Shown here: positions 1 to 10,305 of the stretch, one piece after another
Position numbering within the stretch: the stretch's first letter is position 1
Layout of the letters: the number at the start of each line of letters is the position of its first letter
Position numbers and translations under genes: made by a program
Notes under the pieces: generated by a model
Database searches by the model: none
Seen by the model: the letters and a program-made list of their open reading frames with translations, nothing else
What the model was told of the DNA's origin: nothing
Assembly: GCA_954871525.1 (NCBI GenBank)
Contig: OX940860.1
Coordinates: 22,042,001 to 22,106,000, forward strand
Origin: Parietaria judaica
Taxonomy: Eukaryota; Streptophyta; Magnoliopsida; Rosales; Urticaceae
Reading direction: 5' to 3'
DNA: 64,000 bases

Positions 1-755
<755 letters not shown>

Positions 756-849
756 GGTGTTCGGAGGCTGGAACCCTAGGCGTGTAGAGGGGGAGAAGCG
801 GCGGGGACGAAGAGTATATATACGAGTGAGAGCACGACGATGAAGAAGA

Positions 850-935
850 TGATCAGGGTTTTAGGGTTAATGCGTGTCTGCGACATCTGGGCTTGGGCTT
901 TGACTATGATTATGGGCCCGAATCGGCCCATTTAT
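850..935 (-). promoter_or_regulatory. RPS4 promoter elements: telo-box and site II
   Basis: About 100-180 bases upstream of the RPS4 start the minus strand reads TAACCCTAAAACCCT (855-869, a telo-box) and TGGGCC-type site II motifs (around 913-919 and 925-930). This pairing is typical of plant ribosomal-protein and other growth-linked promoters, where TCP factors act at site II. That role is known for the family and not shown here. Confidence 0.6.
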
Positions 936-1107
936 ATACTTCTTCAGCCTTGTAATGGAGGCAATCGCTATCGATTTTAATTCTCATTGTCTAACGATGA
1001 AGCGAGAATGGCCCGTTTGCTACACTTTAATTTTTTAGTTTTAATTATAAAAAAAAATATTAACAGGTGTTTGGTAAACTATTTATAGATTAATTATTGT
1101 TGGTAAC

Positions 1108-1325
1108 TGTTAACAAAGAAAATGGAAAGGAAAATGTTGTATATTTCATTGAGGTTACAAGGCTATTTATACATGTACAATAGTTCTATATTATTCTACT
1201 TGTAGGTTATTCTAAGAGTAATAAATTCATTCTAGATAATTCTAATTATAAGTGATTCTAATTAAATCTAAACTAGATTGCTCTAGATATATAATACTCT
1301 AAATAATTCTAGAATATTATTAACA
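1108..1325 (-). repeat. 3' LTR of the deleted Copia element
   Basis: 218 bp, the direct-repeat partner of 2239-2457. The minus-strand Pol stop and a purine-rich GATGAGGAGTG stretch (polypurine tract) lie just inside it at about 1326-1337. Confidence 0.88.
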
Positions 1326-1869
1326 CTCCTCATCAAGCTGGAGAATATATGTTAATCATGTCCACCTTGTTACAAAAATATTCGACCCGCACCCCGTTAA
1401 GAGCCTTTGTGAAAATATCTCCTATTTGGTCGTCCGTCTTTACATATGATGTGGAAACCAAGCCTTGTCGTGACTCGGTGACTCGTCACTTGGAGCAGTG
1501 TCGGTCAAGTGGTTGTCTTTGTCAATACTTCGGAGAAACAAACGAATGGTCTTGATCCAATCGAGATAATTCAAACCATTCAACTTGTGGTCCGTAATCT
1601 TCGAGAGTACGGGCACCATTTCTGAAACACCGGCATGTTTTTGTTCAGCATTTCAAATTTGAGAGGTAGGTAGCAAGATAATGAAGGTGACGAAGGTGAT
1701 TCGGAGCAACGCAAGCAATAAAATTAAATGAAGTAGTGAGCGGTGATGGAATCGAAAAACGGTTGTCGAGGGTGGCGCGTGGGGGCGTGTGGACGAGGCT
1801 AAAACAAATGGGTAAAAAGGGGATTTCGAATAGATTGAATGATGAGAAGATTCTGGAGTAGAAATAGAC

Positions 1870-2225
1870 AAATTTCGAACCCAAAAAATGGGATAGCTAA
1901 TTTCGGAAGTAGGCTAATTTGGAGTATGATGGCTAATTTCGGAGGTGGGCTAATTTGGAGTAGGATGGCTAATTTGATAAGGAAACAAATTTCGAACCCA
2001 AAAAATGGGATGGCTAATTTCGGAGGTGGGCTAATTTGGATTATGATGGCTAGTTTCGGAGGTGAGCTAATTTGTTAAAGAAACAAATTTCGAACCCAAA
2101 AAATGGGATGGCTGATTTCGGAACATGGGCTAATTCGGAGTAGGATGGCTAATTTCGGAGGTGGGCTAATTTGTTTAAGAAACAAATTTCGAACCCAAAA
2201 AATGGGATGGCTAATTTTGGAACAT
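1870..2225. repeat. Degenerate tandem repeat, about 100-bp period, inside the deleted Copia element
   Basis: The phrase AACCCAAAAAATGGGAT recurs near 1879, 1996, 2092 and 2192. It is linked by variants of GGCTAATTTCGGAGGTGGGC. The reading frames through it are by-products of the repeat. It replaces most of the usual gag-pol interior. Confidence 0.8.
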
Positions 2226-2238
2226 GGCTCTTATACCA

Positions 2239-2457
2239 TGTTAACAAATAAAATGGAGAGGAAAATGTTGTATACTTCATTGAGGTTACAAGGCTATTTA
2301 TACATGTACAAGAGTTCTAGATTATTATACTTATAGGTTATTCTAAGAGTAATAAATTCATTCTACATAATTCTAATTCTAAGTGATTCTAATTAAATAT
2401 AACCTAGATTGCTCTAGATATATAATACTCTAAATAATTATAGAATATTTTTTAACA
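2239..2457 (-). repeat. 5' LTR of the deleted Copia element
   Basis: 219 bp, clearly homologous to 1108-1325 with scattered differences, so the insertion is not recent. It is followed on the minus strand by the tRNA-Met-type primer-binding site. Confidence 0.88.
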
Positions 2458-2462
2458 GTAAC

Positions 2463-3304
2463 AAAAGTTGATTTAGCGTTTGGTAAAATAAATATTTTAG
2501 GGTAAAAAGATTAAAATAAACTAAAAACCGTGTTTTTGTTTTTAGAAAAAACCAAAAGCTACGAATCTTAGCTTTTACGACTCATGTACAAAAATTTGAA
2601 ATCGCTTTTGTGTTTTTTGTAATAACAGTTTTACCAAACACTACAAAAGTAATTTAGTTTATTTTAAAAACAAAAACGCGCATTTTTAAGTTGAACCAAA
2701 CGCACCTATCAGGCCAATTTATCCGATTAATAGGTGTTCTCAAACAAGCGAGGTGGACAAGCTTGAATCTAACACGGAAGCGAGAGTGTTTCTATTTTTA
2801 TTTTTACTACGTCCCATGACCGTCAAGATCGACTATAACTTATGAAAACTTGCACAAGCACGCTTCAATGGGTGATATACAGATTTTCTGTATGTAATTC
2901 ACGTTTACCAATTCGATTTTTTTGTTTATTCCGTAATTGTTTTTATCATGAAATCCCGAAAAAGCCTTCAAAGCGTGATATAGACTTAAAAGAAATTTTT
3001 TTTTTTTGGTCGGATTTTCAAAAAAAGAGGATAATTTTAGAGTTTAGCAATCTATTTGAATAAAAATAGGTTTAATATGATGGTGATTTTTTTTAGAAAA
3101 AAAAAATCATAAGATGGTGAATTTTTCCATTTGAAATTAGAAAACAATTCAACTCTTGCTTACTAACCAAGAAAAATACAAAATGAAATGAAAATAACCC
3201 ACGCGGGTAATTCCGTCTTTTCTCCTTAAAGCCCCAAACCCTCTCTCCTCCGATCTTCTTCGCCGAGAAAGCTTTATTCGTCTTCGCATTGAGCTTCTGC
3301 GGCA
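2463..3304. other. Intergenic, AT-rich, TIM22 upstream region
   Basis: No supported gene. About 2470-2710 is a diverged AT-rich stretch with short inverted segments. The last ~80 bases hold a CT-rich leader and AAACCCT just before the TIM22 start. Confidence 0.5.
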
Positions 3305-4857
3305 ATGGCTTCGAGCTCCGAGACCGAAACTCCGAGCAGCTCGTCGGCGCCGAAAGAGGCGGAGAAGCCTCCGTTTGAGCCCATAAGACTGCCCACAGTC
3401 GAGGAAATTCGCGGCCAAGACATTTGGAACAATTGTGCCGTTCGGAGCGTCTTCAGTGGCGTTATGGGTGTGTTCACTCACGATTTCTCCTTCCTTTAGC
3501 TCTTCATTTTCCACTGGCTAGGTTTCTTTATCTCCATTTTCACATGTCTGTGTGTGATTACGACCTCAAATAGAATCCATTGTTGATTGAAGATTTCAGC
3601 AGTACGATAAGCAGCACATTGGTAATATTCACGAAGCAGAAGAATTGAATTTGGTCACATATCGCAACTGTTATAGTGATACTAGAAAGAGGGGAGAGTT
3701 TAAAGGGCTTAGTTCCTATTAGGGTTCAAGGCAACCGATTGAATCAAACTCTTCTGTATGTACCTAAGCTTTGTTGTGGGAAAGTCTTGAATTCAACCCT
3801 GAAGCCTTTTTTTCTTCGGTATCCGAAGATGATTGGGTGTGTGTTTGTTTTGTCCAATGGTCGTTTAATCGGTCTAGGATTTTGCAGGTGGCGGTCTTGG
3901 GCTGTTGATGGGTTTGTTCATCGGATCTCTAGACAATCCGATCATGCAAGATGAGATGACGGGTAAGCAGCAGTTCCTGTATACGGCAAGGCAGATGGGG
4001 CGGAGGAGCTTGAGCTCTGCAAAGGCGTTTGCGGTTATGGGGTTGGTCTTCTCCGCTGCAGAGTGCGTCGTAGAACAGGTATGGTATCTGGAATCTGGAT
4101 TGTTATCTCGAGCGAGGCATAATCTATTTGGTGGCGGGACTGAATTTGAGAATGTGTTTCCAGGCACGGGCCAAGCATGATATGACAAATACCGTAGTTG
4201 CTGGATGCGTCACGGGAGGTGCAATTTCTGCAAAAGGTAGAACTTTTCTCTTTGCTGATTAAATTCTCAGATAACTTATTTGAGACTATGCTGAAGCACA
4301 AAGAAGTTTGATGATTTAAAAATGGTAACTTTGACGAAATTATGATTTGCATAAAACATCATGCTATATATCAAACACACAATAGCAATGAACGTAACAA
4401 TAAATTGACACCGAATACTTAATTTGAGACGAAAATCACAGGCCGAGGGGAAGATATTCACTTAAGTGTTACAAAGGATGAGAGAGAGGGTATGAAAATA
4501 AGTGACGGTGGTTTATTTAACCCCTAGAGGCCTATTATATAAAAGCCCCCTTATCGTCCAAAATACCTAATAAAATATATGTCGTGCCGCGAAGCTAGAA
4601 ATGAGTCGGGCATGAAAATGGGATTCGTGGTATCACATACCTTAATCTGTTAGTAGGTACTTTTACGATTAATATCCCTTCTACGGAGACTTTAAAATTT
4701 ACTATGATCTCATTATTTCCATTTTTTGGAATCTCGCAATCACTCTCTACTTTTTATTTGTGTCGGTTCAGGCGGTCCAAAGTCAGCGTGCATTGGCTGT
4801 GCTGGATTTGCGGCTTTCTCAGTGGTTATAGAGAAGTTCTTGGAAAGCCATGATTGA
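3305..4857 (+). CDS. TIM22: Mitochondrial import inner membrane translocase subunit TIM22
   Basis: Channel subunit of the carrier translocase that inserts polytopic proteins into the mitochondrial inner membrane. Four exons: 3305-3467, 3888-4078, 4164-4236 and 4772-4857. Together they give 513 bases, 170 residues plus stop, and all phases agree. Order: a hydrophilic Ser/Pro-rich N-terminus (residues 1-25), a conserved lead-in (PTVEEIRGQDIWNNCAVRS), then the Tim17/Tim22/Tim23 four-helix domain with glycine-rich segments (MGGGLGLLMGLFIGSLDNP, VVAGCVTGGAISAKGG and ACIGCAGFAAFSV). This matches remembered Arabidopsis TIM22 almost end to end. The third intron (4237-4771, 535 bp) is AT-rich. No defect seen. 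Confidence 0.93.
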
Positions 4858-5927
4858 GAAGTTGTTGGAAGTAAACCATTTTTGCAGACACTAATTCTTA
4901 GAGAAATCACACTTCCTCCAGTCAGATTCTTTTGTCCCAGCAAAGGGAGATTGAGAGAAAGAGTACATAGAAGTCATATAAGGTTTTGTAGCATCAATAG
5001 AAGATGTTCTCATGTATATGAGAACACAATGCCTTCTTCTATATTCAATAAAATAGTTGAAACTTGCTTTCTTTAATAATCTTGAGGACTTTTTGTTGAT
5101 TGTTGTTTTCACGTTTTTAAGATTGATGAAAGTACACTTGCGCTGTCCTATCTGAATTTCAAGCTCTTTCAACATTTTTTTTTTCGTTGGCAGGGTTCAT
5201 ATGGTCATTTGGTCGTTTCTGGATGTGAATTTTCGATTTTCGAATGTTTTCTGTTGTGATAAAGCAGAAACAACCAGAAGTCATTAAATTTATGCATCAG
5301 TTCAACAGGAACTAATGTATTTGTTTTGGTAGTAGTATTTTCTTTTTTTTGAATTAATATAAATTGTGGAAGCCTCATTTGTCTACTGAATCTTCAGGCT
5401 CTGAACACTTGTGCCGAGTTACCTCTGCTTCATCTTGTTGCTGTCGGTTGTAGTTGCTGGCCGTCTTTTTGAGTTTATCGAGTGAGAGATGAATGCGATG
5501 GATGAGAAAAATACCAAATAAAATGACATTGTCATGTGTATACATTGTCTTGTGTGTTCAAGAAACTAATTGAATCAAGTTTTCCTTGTATATAGATTGT
5601 CTTGTGTGTTCAGTATCAATATCCAGAAAATAACATCACATTGTTATAGGAATATAAAATGAACTCTCAAACTGGTTTGACGCAAAATAGCTGTTAAACC
5701 ATTTATCATTATTATTATTATTATTACTATTACTATTACTATTTTACGGATATAATGGTTTTTTGGATCAAAATAACGTCTGCCGCGTACAATGAAGTAG
5801 TTATAGTACTTTTGCCGCAAATATAAAATACGTATGTTGATGTTACACGTGATTCAGATGAGTAGAGCGCAGACAATACTGGTCCTGTTACTGTTGCACC
5901 CAAAATAGCTAATTAAGTGAATAGACC

Positions 5928-5957
<30 letters not shown>
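4858..5957. other. TIM22 3' region and intergenic DNA
   Basis: No second gene seen. There are ATT/ACT microsatellite runs at about 5705-5742 and AATAAA-type signals near 5045-5053 and 5517-5522. The last ~30 bases are the GA-rich leader of the next gene. Confidence 0.5.
5928..5954 (+). repeat. (GA)n microsatellite in the 5' leader of the CCR-like gene
   Basis: 27 bases of GA repeat ending 3 bases before the start codon. It is complementary to the (CT)n run at 6093-6114 in intron 1. Confidence 0.9.
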
Positions 5958-5958
<1 letters not shown>

Positions 5959-8465
5959 TGTCGTCGAAGCAGCCAAGCGAGCTCGTCTGCGTCACCGGCG
6001 CCAGCGGCGCCATCGGCTCATGGGTTGTGCGCCTCCTCCTCGCCCGCGGCTACTCCGTCCACGCCACCGTCCAGAAACTCAGTAACTCCCCCCTCTCTCT
6101 CTCTCTCTCTCTCCATTTCTGTCTCTTTGATTGGTGTTAAACCCCCAACTTTTCCGCAGGCGACCAGTCCGAGACGAAGCACCTCCAGGCCCTCGACGGC
6201 GAAGAGGCGCGCCTCCACCTCGTCCAGATCGACCTCCTCGATTACGACTCCATCGCCGCCGCGGTGCGCGGCTGCGCTGGCGTGTTCCACCTCGCTTCTC
6301 GGTGCACCGTCGATCCCGTCCGCGACCCCGAGGTTTCCGAATCCGTGGTTTATCGTATGAGTTCTATTTATTTATTTATTTTCATTTTTGGTGGATTATT
6401 GTGCAGAAGGAGATGTTGGACCCGGCCGTCAAAGGGACGGTCAATGTTCTCAGGGCGGCGAAGGAGGCCGGTGTGCGGCGTGTTGTCATCACGTCGTCCA
6501 TCTCCGCCATGTTCCCGAACCCGCACTGGCCGGCCGACAAGGTCATAGACGAGGATTCGTGGACGGACATCGACTACTGCAAGCAAAAGAAAGTGAGTTT
6601 TTGTGCCTTTGTTGATTGATGGTTGTGATTCGAAGAGTAGTGTCTTTCAATTCATGTATGTGATTGTCGTTGCCATTTTGGTGATTGTTTCTGAGTTTGC
6701 CATAGCTCTGGTATCCGATGTCGAAAACGCTGGCGGAGAAAGCGGCCTGGGACTTCGCGAAGGAGAATGGATTGGATGTGGTTGTGGTGAACCCGGGCAC
6801 GGTGATGGGCTCGGTCATCCCACCGAGGCTCAATGCCAGCATGGTCATGCTCTTAAGGCTCTTTCAGGGTAAATGCTTGTTTCCAACTTCCGTCTTTTTT
6901 GTTCCGTTGGTATTATTGCATCCTGTGGTCATGCGCATGCCCGTTTCCAACTTTCGTCGTGTTATGTGCCGATATTTTTTCTTATTTACTCTTGAGCTGG
7001 ATTAAAAGGAATCTCCTCCCACCCAGGACTATCTTTCGGTTTTAGTGGTCAAGTTGGCCATATATAGCCAGAATCATGATAAGTAAAAAGGAAGCCATAA
7101 TCTTTATTTCATGAAGAATAGCTTGAGGTCCACATTCTAGCGGGTCTCCAGTATCGTCACCATATTCCTGTCAGTTTCCCTCCAGTGAAGAGAGCCCAAA
7201 CTTTCGTCCGTACGACCTTGCTTCTGAGCTATGAGTTAAAATTTTGATTTCTTCTAAAGAACGGATCTGAGCACGAGAAAATGAAAGGAAATAGTGAAAA
7301 ACATCAAATTTGGAAGGCAGTCCATTATAAATTGTGTGCAGTTTTTTGGCTGTGAAAATGACCAACAGATATTAGTTGAGATTTGATGCCAAGAAGAAAT
7401 TTGTTTATGGTCAATTTTTTCATAATTGCAATTTGAAATGAGATTCCTTCGCGTAGGTCTGAGACACGAAATAGGTCTCAAGATTTATCCAGATCTGTAC
7501 AGAGGTGACATATCCGATTGGAGAAGCTAGGATTTTCGGCCAAGGCTATAGGCTAGCCATAGCCGTCAAATGGTTTCCATGCTTTGATCAGGATTGTTTT
7601 CCTTTGTATCTCGGAGAGCGTCTCGACCTTGCTCTTGAAGGAATGGTCAGTTTTGTATCCGTGATTTGTTTGTAATAAAGAGGGAAGGAGATTCACTGTC
7701 TTGGTGAATTCTCGTTGGTAGATTTGTGTGTGTTTGGGATTTTGGTTCGCATTAGAATCCGTGAATTTAACCGAAAGTGGAGAGGTGTTTGAGACGAATT
7801 TTTACGTCACAATGAAGAACAATAAATCAATGAAACAGAAATCAGATTGAAAATTAGAACAAATGAGAGATCGATGAAGAACATAAACTTAGTGATCGTG
7901 ACGGCTCTGATACCATAGAAATACATATATTAATGGTGTAAGGCCATACCTTTATAACAAAAGATAGCCACAGAAACTGAACTGTACAGAAGCTATAACT
8001 TATTTAAGTTATTACATCACGATTCCAACAATTACGTTTGTTGCAGGTAGTATCGAAACATACAAGGACTTCTTTATTGGGTCCGTTGATTTCAAAGACG
8101 TAGCGTTGGCACATATTTTGGTGTACGAGAACAAGTCAGCAAGCGGAAGGCACATGTGCGTTGAAGCCGTCTCGCATTACGGGGACTTTGCTGCCAAGGT
8201 TGCTCAACTTTACCCCAACTTCAAGCTGCCCAGGTAACAAGGGTAATTCTTTTGCATATAAAATCTGAACAAAGGCGTATATCGCGGCTGTTCGATCGTC
8301 CTTCCGTTTTGTAGTTTGCCGAGGGAGACACAGCCGGGGCTGTTGAGGGCAGAACGAGCGTCGAAGAAGCTGATAGAGTTGGGATTGGAATTCACCCCAA
8401 TGGAGCAAATTATCAAGGACGCTGTCCAGAGCCTAAAGAGCATGGGATATATATCCTTAAACTAA
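5958..8465 (+). CDS. Cinnamoyl-CoA reductase-like short-chain dehydrogenase (At5g58490-type)
   Basis: Extended short-chain dehydrogenase of the CCR/DFR family. Exons 5958-6081, 6160-6332, 6407-6592, 6706-6868, 8047-8233 and 8315-8465 give 984 bases, 327 residues. Rossmann motif TGASGAIG is at residues 13-20, catalytic Ser in VVITSSIS (about 129-130), and Tyr164/Lys168 in LWYPMSK. The true-CCR signature KNWYCYGK is replaced by the LWYPMSK form, so lignin-type CCR activity should not be assumed; the substrate is unknown. The usual ATVR arginine that contacts NADPH is Gln here (ATVQ). The ATG follows a (GA)n leader. Intron 4 (1,178 bp) contains a Copia 5' relic. From memory the closest Arabidopsis protein is At5g58490. 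Confidence 0.9.
6093..6114 (+). repeat. (CT)n microsatellite at the start of intron 1
   Basis: 22-base CT run about 11 bases after the exon 1 donor of the CCR-like gene. Confidence 0.9.
7903..8030 (-). mobile_element. Possible Copia 5' relic (short LTR plus primer-binding site) in intron 4
   Basis: GGCTCTGATACCA at 7903-7915 is the exact reverse complement of the tRNA-Met primer-binding site TGGTATCAGAGCC. On the minus strand it is preceded by a 115-base stretch beginning TGTTGGAATCG (8030 down to 7916), as expected for a short LTR. That stretch does not end in CA, and no second LTR was found in the intron. I therefore read this as a truncated relic. The minus-strand sequence after the site has no open frame. 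Confidence 0.5.
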
Positions 8466-10305
8466 AAGATACCAGAATAGTCATAGTTATCTAAGCCTAT
8501 ATCTAGATATTTTATTACCCTTTTCTAGGCAAGTTTGGCAAATATGAAACGTGTGTGGCTATCAGACTTTCTGCTGGTTCCCAAAAAACAAAAAAACATT
8601 GGAGCTTTCTATGTAGAGTGGGCTCTACCTTGCATTACTTGCAATGCACGGTATTGAGTCTCGCTAATCGAGTGTTGAACGCCGTTATCATACACGAGCA
8701 TTCGCTGCCTTGCTCGACATTAATGCTTATGCTATGACAACAATGTTCATCTGACTAAGTATGAGAACTTTCTAAGTTACATCTGCGAAGCCTATAAAGA
8801 TACTACAATGTTTTGCAGTAATTTATAAGTTTTTATTGATATTAATTCATTTTCCTTTAAATATATACAAAAAAAAAAATCAGTTTGCTCGAGATTAAGA
8901 GGAGGCACACACAAGCCATCCCAAACCACCTTCGTCTGGCCTTCTTCCCGAGCCGGACCCCTCTGCAACAAGAAAGGAAGCAGAAGTGTTTCGGTATTTT
9001 TCAAATTTATCTGAGCCATTTATGTGGACTACATAAATGTTGACATGTATTACTCAACGGAACAACGGATTTTAAACATAAGTTCGGATTTTTTTTGCAA
9101 CATTTGGTATTAGTGCGAGGAAAAAGTGATATTTTGCGATATTTTTATTGCAAATATCTCAATTCTTTAAATGCTGCAGTTTATTTATATCCTCAAACAT
9201 TTAATTCTATAAGGATTACCAGCAATTGGCACTAGCCAAATAAGCAATCAGTGAGGCTATTAAATAAAAATAAATACGCTTAAATTGATTGATTAGGACG
9301 GTTGATCGAAGATTCACATGTGTTTTAACCTTTGAGGGTCCCACTTTTTTTTTCATTAATTACGGGCCCATTAAGCAGCCAATTTTTTTGTTAAGTTTAC
9401 AAACATTTAGGACCCATAGTTGGACCCCATAGAAAGTAGACACATGAATGCAATTCGCAAGTATTTTGACACGAGTCATTTTGTTTCAAAGTATATCAGA
9501 CAAAAAAAAATTATTGGAGAAATGACCTTTTGATTTATTTTTTTTAAATTAAAATGATACTATTAATTTATAAATAATTGCATTACAAAATATATTCGTT
9601 GTCTAAGATAAATTAATATTACTGAATAAGATTATAAATGTAAACGCAATTTATGCATCGTGCCGCGATTTTTCAAACAATTATATAGTGAAATTATCAC
9701 TAAGCCAAACAAGATTGATTTGACTCTTGAACTTTGTTTGATTGAAGTATTCAATACTATTTATCAAAAAATAGAAACTCAAATGCTCCAAGGACATCCG
9801 CTCCAGAAATCAGCTAAAACGGAAACACTAATACTCGATACAACCATGAACATACACAGATATAATTAACCAATGCACACTTCTTTATTGAAGAATTACT
9901 GGAAAAAAAAAATGGGGTACTTTATCTGCTATTAAGCTAATAATATTAGTCCATCTCCATCACAACCTGACAGACACCGCCGCATAAGGTGAAGGACCGT
10001 GAATAGAAATATATCAAAGTATGGAGGACCATTCTAAAACAAGACCATACTCTAGGGCCTTTTATTGCAATTAAGTAGTAAGCTCTTTGAAATAGAAATA
10101 GAAATAGAAATATTGAGTTGAGTGACTGGGTGTGGTATTAAAGAAAAAAAGAAAACACTGCCATGACTGACCACCTTCTCCAGAATCCATTAATTATTTA
10201 TTTTCACTGTCAGAAGCCCAAAAAAACTAATATGATGAAGTGAACCAACCCATTTCCGATCGAACCACCCATCACGCTCTCTGAGCCGACCTCACCTCCA
10301 CGGCT
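8466..10305. other. Intergenic, AT-rich
   Basis: No supported gene or complete mobile element seen. The ORF-like stretches here have no recognisable protein and look random. Confidence 0.5.

Larger units (their letters stand above)
1108..2457 (-). mobile_element. Internally deleted Copia LTR retrotransposon (non-autonomous, about 1.35 kb)
   Basis: Complete by its ends: LTRs at 1108-1325 and 2239-2457, each starting TGTTAACA and ending TTAACA, flanked by the 5-bp target duplication GTAAC (1103-1107 and 2458-2462). Orientation is minus. The primer-binding site TGGTATAAGAGCC (2226-2238) adjoins the right LTR and matches the initiator tRNA-Met site at all but one base. Reading the minus strand, about 1500-1640 translates as an N-terminal Gag piece (LNGLNYLDWIKTIRLFLRS). 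About 1330-1440 translates as the extreme Pol C-terminus (DIFTKALNGVRVEYF, then NIYSPA and stop). Everything between is missing, so this is a deletion derivative that could only move with help from another element. The interior 1870-2225 holds tandem repeats. Confidence 0.9.

Noticed and set aside
5917..6360. 147-codon plus-strand frame of Arg/Ser-rich sequence
   Set aside because: Out-of-frame reading of the CCR-like exons and the GA/CT repeats; it crosses a real intron.
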